Below, in pieces: positions 1-7,535 of a stretch of 8,320 nt of DNA. Every line of letters begins with the position of its first letter. The first letter of the stretch is position 1. The position numbers were made by a program, and so were the translations under genes. Below the pieces are notes generated by a model. It was given only the letters and a program-made list of their open reading frames with translations, was not told the origin of the DNA and did no database searches. Origin of the DNA: Anaerolineae bacterium (GTDB lineage: Bacteria > Chloroflexota > Anaerolineae > Aggregatilineales > Phototrophicaceae); assembly GCA_025454675.1 (NCBI GenBank), contig JALONZ010000062.1, positions 1 to 8,320 on the forward strand, given 5' to 3'.

Positions 1-897
1 GCGTGCATCTTCAACTGCCCATTTCATCGAGCGCCATGCCCCCAAACCTTCGGGGTCTAAGGCGGCGACATGATAGGCATCGGATGATGAGGCATGACCC
101 AAGACTTCGGCATAAATATGCGCTCCGCGCTTTAGCGCGTGTTCAAGACTTTCTAATATCACAATGCCACACCCTTCGCTGAATACAAATCCGCTACGGG
201 TTATATCGAATGGACGGCTGGCTTTCTCGGGATTATCTTCATAACCCGTAGCAAGTGCATTCATCGCCTCGAAACCTGCGATGGTGTAATCTTGCAAAAT
301 GGCTTCAACACCACCACAGATGACGACATCGGCTTTGCCATAGCGAATAAGTTCCGCGCCTTCGCCGATGGATTGTGTGCCTGATGCACAGGCAGTAGAT
401 GGTGTTTTTAATGCGCCTAATGTGCCGAAATGGTGACTGACATAATGTGAGGGCATATTCGGCAATGAGTTAATCAGCGATAACGGATTTGGTTTGCGAT
501 AACCGGATGTTTTGTATTTGGTGGTGGCTTGCTCCGACATTTCATGTGAGCCGAGTGATGTGCCGATAACCACACCAACACGTTCCCCAAATTCGCGCAA
601 ATAATCGGGTGAAAGCCCTGAATCTTGTATGGCGGCAATGGCACTCATCACAGCAAATTGCGAGGCGCGTCCCATTCGGCGGGCTTCTTTGCGGTCTATG
701 TGATTGGATGAATCAAATCCACGCACTTCTCCCGCAATTTTAACGGGGACATGGGCGGTTTCGATGGTTTCGATTCGGCGAATACCAGATTTGCCGTTTT
801 TGAGGTTATCCCATAATGATGGGACATCGCCTAATGCAGTTGTCGCGCCTAAACCAGTAATCACGGTGCGCGGAAAATTATTTCTCTGGAGTTCCAT
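1..897 (-). CDS. fabF: Beta-ketoacyl-ACP synthase II (FabF), C-terminus cut off by the window
   Basis: This enzyme condenses malonyl-ACP with acyl-ACP in the elongation step of fatty acid synthesis in the cytosol. I translated 299 codons from ATG 897-895; the frame stays open to the left edge. The thiolase-fold N-terminal half is clear: VITGLGATTALG (12-23), the nucleophile Cys170 in STACASGTQS, the GGVEA motif (195-199) and SRPFD (227-231). The two catalytic histidines of the family lie in the missing part (about 110 residues, judged from a usual length near 410). The usual DGFVMGEGAG loop is SGFVFSEGCG here (235-244), a tolerated-looking variant. The start is fixed by an AGGGAG ribosome site 5 bases upstream, inside plsX. 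The gene begins 20 bases before plsX ends, so the two are one operon. A related KAS-family synthase is the only alternative I consider, and the plsX context favours FabF. Confidence 0.93.
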   Translation of the reverse strand, partial: MELQRNNFPRTVITGLGATTALGDVPSLWDNLKNGKSGIRRIETIETAHVPVKIAGEVRGFDSSNHIDRKEARRMGRASQFAVMSAIAAIQDSGLSPDYLREFGERVGVVIGTSLGSHEMSEQATTKYKTSGYRKPNPLSLINSLPNMPSHYVSHHFGTLGALKTPSTACASGTQSIGEGAELIRYGKADVVICGGVEAILQDYTIAGFEAMNALATGYEDNPEKASRPFDITRSGFVFSEGCGIVILESLEHALKRGAHIYAEVLGHASSSDAYHVAALDPEGLGAWRSMKWAVEDAR

Positions 898-1903
898 CAC
901 TGCTCCCTATGGGCATATTGGCTATATCGGTCTTTATGGTTTGTATCACGTTGCCCAAAACGGCTTGTTGGGCTTGATAAATGGCGTTTTTAACGGCTTT
1001 GGCATCTGAACTGCCATGTCCTATAATAACAACCCCATTCACGCCCAACAGTGGCGCTCCACCGATTTCGGATGGGTCGATGAGTTTGCGAACTTGACTG
1101 AATGCGGGGCGTGATAATAATGCGCCGATTTTTGAGCGCCATGTTGATTTGAGCTGGTCACGGATGATATTGACCATATAGCGTGTGGTTGCTTCAAAAG
1201 TCTTGAGCATGATATTGCCGATGAACCCATCCACCACAACCACATCGGCGACATTATGGTGCATATCGGGTGGTTCGATATAGCCGATATAATTGAGGGG
1301 CAACTCACGTAAAATCGTATTAGCTTCTTGAAGAAGGGGTGTGCCTTTGGTTTCTTCTTCACCATTGGAGATAAGCGCAATTCTAGGATTATTCACCCCC
1401 AGCGCATTTTGAGCATAAGCACTGCCCATGATAGCGAATTGTGCTAACCATTCGGGCTTAGAATCGGTATTTGCGCCAATATCCAATACAATAACGGGTT
1501 TACCGTAAATGGGATAAATGATACTTAATGCGGGGCGCTTGACTCCCTGAATCCGTTTTAATGTTGATAACATGGCAATGGCGTGAATTGCGCCTGTATT
1601 GCCCATGCTGACAAAGGCATCTGCTGACCCGTTTTTGACCAAATTTAAGCCGATATGGATGGATGAATTGGGTGTTTCGCGGACGGCATCGGCTGGTTTG
1701 GTGTGCATTTCGATAACATCATCGGCATTTACGATTTCGATTGGCAAGGCTTGGGTGTTATGCTTAGTGAGTTCTTGTTTAATTAGGGCTTCGGGTCCGA
1801 CCAGAATGATGTGTGTTTTCCATTCTTTTGCGGCTAAAATTGCGCCCTCAACATCTGGATGGGGACGGGTGTCTGTTCCAAAAGCATCTACCACAATACG
1901 CAT
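878..1903 (-). CDS. plsX: Phosphate acyltransferase PlsX
   Basis: PlsX makes acyl-phosphate from acyl-ACP and phosphate. PlsY uses the product to acylate glycerol-3-phosphate, the first step of phospholipid synthesis; PlsX is a peripheral protein at the membrane face. The 341 residues match the family length (about 330-360). Visible family blocks are MRIVVDA (1-7), SMGNTGA (99-105), DIGANTD (141-147), NGEEETKG (180-187), VDGFIGN (224-230) and the long GGAPLLGVNGVVIIGHGSS block (281-299). The usual N-terminal AMGGD is AFGTD here (7-11). The start is the canonical MRIVVDA with only a weak ribosome site upstream. It is the first gene of the visible operon and overlaps fabF by 20 bases. A possible -10 on the minus strand is TATACA (1942-1947), but I find no convincing -35. 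Confidence 0.96.
   Translation of the reverse strand: MRIVVDAFGTDTRPHPDVEGAILAAKEWKTHIILVGPEALIKQELTKHNTQALPIEIVNADDVIEMHTKPADAVRETPNSSIHIGLNLVKNGSADAFVSMGNTGAIHAIAMLSTLKRIQGVKRPALSIIYPIYGKPVIVLDIGANTDSKPEWLAQFAIMGSAYAQNALGVNNPRIALISNGEEETKGTPLLQEANTILRELPLNYIGYIEPPDMHHNVADVVVVDGFIGNIMLKTFEATTRYMVNIIRDQLKSTWRSKIGALLSRPAFSQVRKLIDPSEIGGAPLLGVNGVVIIGHGSSDAKAVKNAIYQAQQAVLGNVIQTIKTDIANMPIGSSDGTPEK
903..908 (-). promoter_or_regulatory. Ribosome binding site of fabF
   Basis: AGGGAG on the minus strand, five bases before the ATG at 897. It lies inside the 3' end of plsX. It decides the fabF start and implies translation coupled to plsX. The codon just before the ATG is GTG, but that would sit too close to the site. 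Confidence 0.75.
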
Positions 1904-1971
1904 GAATATCTCATTTCTTCATGTAAGCTATTTATCTCTCTTGTATAAAAAATTATTGGGGTGCAAAAGGA

Positions 1972-1999
1972 TTGACAGCAAAAAAGTTTCGCATATAAT
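1972..1999 (+). promoter_or_regulatory. Consensus sigma70-type promoter of the tRNA-Leu gene
   Basis: A perfect TTGACA (1972-1977) and a perfect TATAAT (1994-1999) are separated by 16 bases. An A/T-rich run at 1943-1957 could act as an UP element. Transcription would start near 2006, leaving a leader of roughly a dozen bases before the tRNA. This is the strongest promoter visible in the window and fits a stable-RNA gene. Confidence 0.88.
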
Positions 2000-2019
2000 A
2001 ACCATCAAGCCATATACAT

Positions 2020-2101
2020 GCCTTGGTGGCGGAATAGGCAGACGCGCACGGTTGAGGGCTGTGTCTCGCAAGGGGTGGAGGTTCAAATCCTCTCCAAGGC
2101 A
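2020..2101 (+). tRNA. tRNA-Leu (anticodon GAG)
   Basis: A full class II tRNA fold can be drawn by hand. The acceptor stem is GCCTTGG (2020-2026) with CCAAGGC (2094-2100) and discriminator A2101. The D-arm contains GCGGAATAGGCAGACGC. The anticodon stem CACGG/CTGTG (2047-2051 and 2059-2063) encloses loop TTGAGGG, with GAG at 2054-2056 reading CUC and CUU. The variable arm is 13 bases (2064-2076) and can form a 3-bp stem. The T-arm is GGAGG, TTCAAAT, CCTCT (2077-2093), with one G-U pair. CCA is not encoded, because CAT follows the discriminator, so the tail must be added by nucleotidyltransferase. Confidence 0.96.
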
Positions 2102-2104
2102 CAT

Positions 2105-2136
2105 AAAACGACCTACTCATATGAGTAGGTCGTTTT
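2105..2136 (+). terminator. Perfect 32-bp palindrome, likely intrinsic terminator of the tRNA gene
   Basis: Each 16-base arm (AAAACGACCTACTCAT and its complement) is exact. The core stem ACGACCTACTC/GAGTAGGTCGT closes an ATAT loop. The plus-strand side ends in TTTTGATTTGT and the minus-strand side is also flanked by Ts, so it could stop transcription in both directions. It begins four bases after the tRNA 3' end. Because it is completely symmetric, a protein-binding site is an alternative reading. Confidence 0.78.
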
Positions 2137-2222
2137 GATTTGTATAAAATCGGTTGCGATAAGGCGCAAATAAGGGTAAACTCCTCTCATATCATTCATG
2201 CAACAGAACAGGTTAATTTGCC

Positions 2223-3260
2223 ATGAGCGACAATCCACAAGTGTTAGACCAAGCCTATGCCTTGATTGAGGCGCAAAAATTAGGTGAGGCACGCGCGTTA
2301 CTTGATAAATACCTAGCGACCGATAAAAATTCGGTTGATGCGTGGTGGTTATATGCCCACGCGGTAGAAGACCCAAAGCAAGCAGTGACTGCCCTTGAAA
2401 ATGTCACTCGCATAGACCCCAATCATGCCGAAGCGAAATCATTATTGGAATCGGCACGTCAACAAGCAGGTGTTAGCGCACCGAGTGATGATGATTTTGA
2501 TATTGATTTCGATGATGAATCACTTGCGCCCAAAGAAGATGCTGAACCAGCCGATACACGTAGGCGCTCATTTATCATTTTTGGTGTGATTGTGGCGTTG
2601 GTTGCGCTAGGTATTATTATCCTTGCATTTGCCCCACGTCCACAGACACCCGCTACAGATGTCACACCGACATTCGTCTCGCAAAATGTTGATATACAAA
2701 CATCTCAGGTTCAAATTATAATCCCACTCGAAACAGATGCGAATGCAACAATACAAACAGATGATATTTCATTGACCTTAACGGCAGAATTTCAAGTTGT
2801 TATTCAACCGACGACTGAGGTCTTGAATACAAATACCCCTACAGATGCAACTCCGGTGGTTGATTTTGCTACAGCAACGCCATTTGCCCAAACCGTGGTT
2901 ACGCCAGAGGTTGTTCAACCGTCTGTGGATGCGTTCTTAGCATCATTAGCAACGAATTACCCGACCAGCGGAACAACTGAAACCGTAAATACAGTTATGG
3001 GTGCAACTCTGCTGGTACAGATGTGTACAACACGCGGGGAAGCACATAACAGCCTTATTCCGAATGCGATGGCAGGGTTAAGCCAAGCCATTGAATTGCT
3101 CCCTGCCGATTATGTTGGGGTAGGGGTGCGATTTTCGGATTGCAGTGCCAATGAGACCATTAATGTGATGATTATGCCCAGCCAATCGGCACTCGAATAT
3201 AAAAATGCCGATTTGAGTGAGCAAGATTTTAGGCGGTCTTGGCGTGTTGTTGATGCCTAA
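2223..3260 (+). CDS. Membrane-anchored TPR protein with extracytoplasmic C-terminal domain, function unknown
   Basis: I do not recognise a named family. Four parts are visible in the 345 residues. Residues 1-80 look like TPR helices (AYALIEAQKLGEARALLDKYL; AVTALENVTRIDPNHAEAKSLLE). Next is a very acidic linker (88-110) with DDDFDIDFDDES. After RRR (113-115) there is one hydrophobic helix (116-137), so the N-terminus should be cytosolic and the rest outside. A Thr/Pro-rich spacer (about 140-230) leads to a C-terminal domain (about 232-345) with two cysteines, Cys268 and Cys307, that might pair. The ATG follows an in-frame TAA at 2214-2216 and has a weak ACAGG site 10 bases upstream. A TATAAA at 2143-2148 has no good -35, so the promoter is unclear. 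The gene ends directly against the kinase gene. The cytosolic TPRs suggest a scaffold role, which is inference. Confidence 0.85.
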   Translation: MSDNPQVLDQAYALIEAQKLGEARALLDKYLATDKNSVDAWWLYAHAVEDPKQAVTALENVTRIDPNHAEAKSLLESARQQAGVSAPSDDDFDIDFDDESLAPKEDAEPADTRRRSFIIFGVIVALVALGIIILAFAPRPQTPATDVTPTFVSQNVDIQTSQVQIIIPLETDANATIQTDDISLTLTAEFQVVIQPTTEVLNTNTPTDATPVVDFATATPFAQTVVTPEVVQPSVDAFLASLATNYPTSGTTETVNTVMGATLLVQMCTTRGEAHNSLIPNAMAGLSQAIELLPADYVGVGVRFSDCSANETINVMIMPSQSALEYKNADLSEQDFRRSWRVVDA

Positions 3261-4874
3261 TTAAGTATTCCGTGAGGTCGGTAATTGGATGATAAATGTT
3301 GTTCCGTTACCAACCTCACTTTTAACATGTATATCACCATTATGCTTTTGAATAATGCCATAACTGATGAACAACCCCAAACCATTACCACTTTCCTTTG
3401 TGGATACAAACGGTTCAAAGATACTTCCAATAATGGATGGGTCAATACCAACACCTGTATCCATCACCACGATTTTGATGTGCGTTGCATCGTGAGATGT
3501 TTCGATGGTGAGTTCCCCCCCGTTTGGCATGGCATCTTTAGCATTGATAATGAGATTCTGTATGACCTGTTCTAATTGAAAGCGATTGCCCAACACATGG
3601 GGTAGGGGAGACAGATGGGTTATGATGCGGATGTCATCCAAAATGCGTTGGTTGAATGATGTTAATTTTTCGATGAGTTCGTTGATGTCAATTGGCAAAA
3701 ATTGAAGGCTTTCAACTTGTTTATTGCCCATAAAGGCGCGTAGGCTGTCTACAATATAATTGATGCGCTCAATGCTATCGAATGCCATATCAATCATACC
3801 CATATCCCCTTGATAAGCCCCGTCTTCAATGTCTTCTTTGGTATTATCGAGGCAAATCCGAATTGGCATAAGGGGATTTTTTATTTCGTGGGCAATCTCA
3901 CCAGCAAGGCGACCTATTGATGCCAATTTTTCTGTCCGAATGAGTAAGCGTTGTGCCGATTCCAATTCGGATGTGCGTTGGGCAACCATATCTTCAAGGT
4001 GCAACGCATATCGTTGTTGAATTTGATACAGTTCTGATTTACGAAATGCCAGTGCAATTTGTTTGCTTAATCCATTGAAGAGGCGGAATTGATTTTGGGT
4101 GTAAGAGGTGTCTGCACCTAAGACAAGCATCCCTAAAATATCATGACCACTGGTTAATAAAGCGGTAATTGCGTAATGATGATTGATAAATTCGGTCATA
4201 TTATCCCACTGAATAAGGTCTTTGGCTTGCTCAATATGCTTTTGAACATAGTCACTAAAGGGAAAAGTGTTGTGGGGTGTAAAGTTGGCATACTGGCGCG
4301 GGATTGACATATCGCGTTCATGATTGAGCTGGTAAATCTGAAACGATTGATTAGGAATGAGGTCTTGAATTAAATGTGCAACAAATTGAATCAAATCTTC
4401 GTTTTCTGGGTATAAATTAAGCGCCTCACTCACACGAAGCAGAGATTCTAATTCTTGGGTGCGGGCGTATAACTCATTTTCTAAATGAAATGCTTTTAAT
4501 TTCGATTTGACTCGTGCTAATAATTCTTGTGGATGAAATGGTTTTCTTAGGTAATCATCAGCGCCAAGATTTAACCCCTCTATGACTTTATTGGAATCAC
4601 TAATAGCCGTGATGATAATAGCGGGTATACGAGCTAATTTGGGGTCTTCGCGCATTTTTTTTAGCACATCGAGACCTGTAATGCCCGGCATGTTAATATC
4701 CAATAAAACCAAATCGGGCAATATCTTTTTAATGGTCTCAAATGTGCTAATGCCATCAAATGTTTTATGTACACGATAGCCTTCGTATTCAAAAACACGT
4801 TCTAACATCACGGCGGTAGAAAGTTGGTCATCGGCAACCAGTATTAGAGGTGCGGTTTCATTTTGTTTTAACAT
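3261..4874 (-). CDS. Soluble response-regulator/histidine-kinase protein (REC-GAF-like-HisKA-HATPase)
   Basis: This is a two-component signalling protein of 537 residues with no membrane segment. The receiver domain (about 9-128) is complete: acidic pair Asp15/Asp16, phospho-acceptor Asp59 in LVLLDINMPG, Thr89 and Lys111 in RKPF. A GAF-like region (about 145-280) follows a short helix, then a coiled-coil helix (about 280-312). The HisKA phospho-site is His329 in GEIAHEIKNPLMPI. The ATPase domain shows the N box (Asn440, Asn444), G1 DTGVG (472-476), F box FEPF (486-489) and G2 NGLGL (497-501). All catalytic residues are present, so it should be active. The receiver at the N-terminus suggests that an upstream kinase gates the output kinase. 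ATG 4874 is the first start after an in-frame stop at 4908-4910. No partner regulator is visible. It is divergent from the S41 protease gene. Confidence 0.94.
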   Translation of the reverse strand: MLKQNETAPLILVADDQLSTAVMLERVFEYEGYRVHKTFDGISTFETIKKILPDLVLLDINMPGITGLDVLKKMREDPKLARIPAIIITAISDSNKVIEGLNLGADDYLRKPFHPQELLARVKSKLKAFHLENELYARTQELESLLRVSEALNLYPENEDLIQFVAHLIQDLIPNQSFQIYQLNHERDMSIPRQYANFTPHNTFPFSDYVQKHIEQAKDLIQWDNMTEFINHHYAITALLTSGHDILGMLVLGADTSYTQNQFRLFNGLSKQIALAFRKSELYQIQQRYALHLEDMVAQRTSELESAQRLLIRTEKLASIGRLAGEIAHEIKNPLMPIRICLDNTKEDIEDGAYQGDMGMIDMAFDSIERINYIVDSLRAFMGNKQVESLQFLPIDINELIEKLTSFNQRILDDIRIITHLSPLPHVLGNRFQLEQVIQNLIINAKDAMPNGGELTIETSHDATHIKIVVMDTGVGIDPSIIGSIFEPFVSTKESGNGLGLFISYGIIQKHNGDIHVKSEVGNGTTFIIQLPTSRNT

Positions 4875-4951
4875 ATTGACATAATCTCTTTCTAAATCGC
4901 ATTGTGACTATGGGGTGATATGCTCTAATGGTAAAATAAAGGTCTCATCTC

Positions 4952-4957
4952 ATTATA
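4952..4957 (-). promoter_or_regulatory. Possible -10 element for the kinase gene
   Basis: TATAAT reads perfectly on the minus strand in the region between the kinase and protease genes, about 80 bases before the kinase ATG. The sequence 16-18 bases upstream (TTCTTT-like) is a poor -35, so this is tentative. Confidence 0.35.
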
Positions 4958-4971
4958 GTGTGAAAGTGTCT

Positions 4972-6186
4972 ATGAAAGAAAAAACATCTCTTAAGAATTA
5001 TCTACAATCACTTGCAATTGGCAGTTTAATTGGTATTGGTTTAGCAATCGTGTTTGGTGCTGGGTTTATCCTACGCGATTTTATCGATGTACCATCTTCT
5101 TTTTCTGTGAACCAATCATCCGTAACGGAAGGTTATCCGCTATTAGATGAGGTGCAAGAATTGATTAATCAACATTATTTGCGCCAACAACCAGATTATC
5201 AAACACGACAATATGGCGCAATTCGGGGTATGTTGAGTGCGTTGGGAGATAGAAATACATTTTTTATTGACCCACCAGTTGCCCAAAGTGAAAGTCAGGT
5301 TTTGGCAGGAACATATGGTGGGGTAGGGGTGTTGCTTCGGCGAAATGAAACGGGTGATTTTGTCATGTATCCCTACCCAGATAGTTCGGCGTTAACGGTT
5401 GGGTTATTGGATGGGGATATCTTAAAATCGGTTAACGGACGCGAAATTACTTTATCTGACCAGCCCGATGCAGTAGACCAATTATTACGGGGTGAGGTCA
5501 AAGATAATAATGGGGTAGATGTTGTTATCCAACGTGGAGATGAAGTATTGTCTTTTTTTATCCCGTTTGCCATTGTGAATGTACCATCAATTCAATGGCG
5601 CGTTTTGGATGAAGATAGCCGAATTGGGTATATCTTTATTATGCGATTCACATCGCGTACTCCGAGTGAATTAAAGGTGGCATTTGAAGAATTGACCTCT
5701 TCTGACATCGAAAGCATCATATTAGACCTGCGTGACAATGGTGGCGGGTTACTTCAAGAGGCAATAGATATTGCGGGTGTGTTTTTAGGCAATGAGGTGA
5801 TTATGATTCAAGTTAGTCGCACCGAAGAACAAGAATTTTACCCGAAGAATGCTGAACTCCAGATTGATTTTCCGATGATTGTATTGGTGAATGGGCGAAC
5901 AGCTAGTGCCGCCGAGTTGGTCGCTGGCGCAATTCAGGACGCTGATAGAGGGGTCTTAGTGGGTCAGAAAACGTTTGGTAAGGGGACAATCCAGCAAATT
6001 TATCGGTTATCTGATACATCATCTTTACACGTTACATCACATGAGTGGCTCACACCCAATCGAAATGTGATTGATGGAATGGGATTAACACCGGATATTG
6101 AGATGATACCCGATGAAAATGGGCGCGATGTTGAACTTGGAGAAGCAATTCGCTATTTTCAAAACAATGTGTTATCAAACAACTAG
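4972..6186 (+). CDS. S41-family carboxyl-terminal processing protease (CtpA/Prc type)
   Basis: This is a serine protease that trims or degrades envelope proteins outside the cytoplasmic membrane. From ATG 4972 it has 404 residues. There is a signal-anchor helix (about 11-34), a helical segment (about 55-92), a PDZ domain (about 112-195) beginning GTYGGVGVLL with SSALTVGLLDGDILKSVNG, and the protease domain (about 210-380). The catalytic Ser312 sits in NGRTASAAELVAGA and the general base Lys337 in TFGKGTIQ. DLRDNGGG (252-259) and GLTPDIE (371-377) are also typical. An upstream in-frame GTG at 4915 would add 19 polar residues before the anchor, which looks unlikely. A weak GAAAG precedes the ATG by about five bases. 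smpB follows 14 bases after the stop, so co-transcription is likely. The exact Ctp subtype is not decided, hence no symbol. Confidence 0.94.
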   Translation: MKEKTSLKNYLQSLAIGSLIGIGLAIVFGAGFILRDFIDVPSSFSVNQSSVTEGYPLLDEVQELINQHYLRQQPDYQTRQYGAIRGMLSALGDRNTFFIDPPVAQSESQVLAGTYGGVGVLLRRNETGDFVMYPYPDSSALTVGLLDGDILKSVNGREITLSDQPDAVDQLLRGEVKDNNGVDVVIQRGDEVLSFFIPFAIVNVPSIQWRVLDEDSRIGYIFIMRFTSRTPSELKVAFEELTSSDIESIILDLRDNGGGLLQEAIDIAGVFLGNEVIMIQVSRTEEQEFYPKNAELQIDFPMIVLVNGRTASAAELVAGAIQDADRGVLVGQKTFGKGTIQQIYRLSDTSSLHVTSHEWLTPNRNVIDGMGLTPDIEMIPDENGRDVELGEAIRYFQNNVLSNN

Positions 6187-6200
6187 AAGAGAATAAAATC

Positions 6201-6665
6201 ATGGCAGAAGGTCGCAAAATTATCGCACGGAACAAAAAAGCCACTCATGAATATTTTATTGAGGATACTTATCAGGCGGGCATCGTGCTGATGGGGTCTG
6301 AGATAAAATCTATTCGTAGGAATCGAATTAGTTTGCAGGAAGGATTCGTACAAGAAACTGATGGAGAATTGTGGCTGATGCAGGTCAATATCGCACCTTA
6401 TGAGCAAGCCAGTTTCTTTGGGCATGTTGACCCATTGCGCCCACGCAAACTATTGATGCGAAAAAAAGAGATTGCAAAAATTATCTCTCAATTGCGCGAG
6501 CGTGGTTATACAGCCGTTCCTTTGCAAGTCTATTTAGTTGATGGATTGGCAAAAGTTGAAGTAGCAATCGCAAAAGGTAAAAAATTGTATGATAAGCGTG
6601 ATTCGATTGCTCAGAAAGATGCTCAACGCGATATTCAACGTGCATTAAAAGACAGGTACGAATAA
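6201..6665 (+). CDS. smpB: SsrA-binding protein SmpB
   Basis: SmpB binds the tRNA-like part of tmRNA and brings it to stalled ribosomes for trans-translation. The 154 residues equal the family length. Key parts are the start IARNKKATHEYFI (8-20), GSEIKSIR (32-39), NIAPYEQ (63-69) and the basic tail KGKKLYDKRDSIAQKDAQR (125-143), which forms the helix that enters the mRNA channel. AGAAGAG lies nine bases before the ATG and overlaps the protease stop codon, so the two genes are probably one transcript. No ssrA (tmRNA) gene is visible in this window. The stop shares one base with the next start. Confidence 0.98.
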   Translation: MAEGRKIIARNKKATHEYFIEDTYQAGIVLMGSEIKSIRRNRISLQEGFVQETDGELWLMQVNIAPYEQASFFGHVDPLRPRKLLMRKKEIAKIISQLRERGYTAVPLQVYLVDGLAKVEVAIAKGKKLYDKRDSIAQKDAQRDIQRALKDRYE

Positions 6666-7459
6666 TGCCCGATTTACCACACACTATCCGAGAAATTAAT
6701 GAATTGCCCGAAGCCGATAAACACGATGTGTATAAAGGGTTATTGCCACAGTGGGTATTTGAGAAATATGGTATTAACGCTGATAACCCCGAGGAACGTC
6801 GTAATCCGCCTATTATTTATTTTCGGTGTCCAAAGGGAAGTCGCGCGGTGGAGGTGATTGTCAAACAACGTGCAACCGATTTAGACCCGTTGTTTTATAT
6901 CAATCTCGCCGATACACTGACACAGCAATTAATCGTATTGTTGATTGTTGTGAACGACCCTGATTCACCACGCTACAATACAGATTTTGACAAACAAGGC
7001 AATCCAACACAATTTGGCACAATCACCCGAAATATCTCAGCAGAAATTCAAGCAATGAAGGCGGGTTTAGCACCGGGTCAAATTCGGCGTGGTTTGCGTG
7101 TGTTCAAAGATTCCGTTCCATTCTTTGAGGAATTTGTTAAGAGCATGGGACATGACTTATTTTTCATCGAGCCACTCGCTTATACCAATGCCATTACATT
7201 TGAGCGATATGGTTTTAGCTATGTGAAGGGCTTGCAGGAGATGAATAAAATTCATCAAGAGTTCTTAGAGGGGAATGAATTATATAATCGCCTCACAGGA
7301 GAAAACCCATTCCGACAACCCGAAGCATCTAAAACGGTGCGTGGACGCGCATGGGCAATTCATGATGGTATTTTAGGATACCCATTTAGCGGTGTTCAGA
7401 TGTACAAACGAATTGGGGTTCATTCAGGTGTAAACACTTTCCCTGATGCACAGTGGTAA
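6665..7459 (+). CDS. Conserved-looking protein of unknown function, translationally coupled to smpB
   Basis: I cannot assign a function. The 264-residue protein is soluble, without a signal peptide or obvious membrane helix; the hydrophobic run LIVLLIVV (89-96) looks like a buried strand followed by NDPDSPR (97-103). Dense motif-like blocks suggest a real folded family: RNISAEIQAMKAGLAPGQI (122-140), YTNAITFERYGFSY (173-186), VRGRAWAIHDGI (225-236) and a short tail MYKRIGVHSG. The FERYGF block recalls the C-terminal part of GNAT acetyltransferases, but no acetyl-CoA loop (RxxGxG) is visible, so I do not call it one. The ATG overlaps the smpB TAA in TAATG, with ACAGG about nine bases before it, so translation depends on smpB. 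Its role may relate to ribosome rescue or may be incidental. Confidence 0.88.
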   Translation: MPDLPHTIREINELPEADKHDVYKGLLPQWVFEKYGINADNPEERRNPPIIYFRCPKGSRAVEVIVKQRATDLDPLFYINLADTLTQQLIVLLIVVNDPDSPRYNTDFDKQGNPTQFGTITRNISAEIQAMKAGLAPGQIRRGLRVFKDSVPFFEEFVKSMGHDLFFIEPLAYTNAITFERYGFSYVKGLQEMNKIHQEFLEGNELYNRLTGENPFRQPEASKTVRGRAWAIHDGILGYPFSGVQMYKRIGVHSGVNTFPDAQW

Positions 7460-7535
7460 TGAGATGTGTGTGCTTGATGTGGGGGTATATTTTTCAGCAA
7501 GATTATAATTCGTGATAAGGTGCGTCTTTGAACGC

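Noticed and set aside
1599..2138. Long plus-strand open frame across the plsX 5' end and the tRNA gene
   Set aside because: It is antisense to plsX and runs through the tRNA and into the palindrome. Its residues look like reversed plsX codons and it has no ribosome site.
4915..4971. GTG 4915 as the start of the S41 protease
   Set aside because: It adds 19 polar residues before the signal anchor and has no ribosome site; ATG 4972 gives a normal anchor.
3115..5335. GGGGTAGGGGTG at about 3117 and about 5323 as a dispersed repeat
   Set aside because: Both copies encode Gly/Val-rich strands (VGVGV, GGVGVL); the short match is explained by codon choice.
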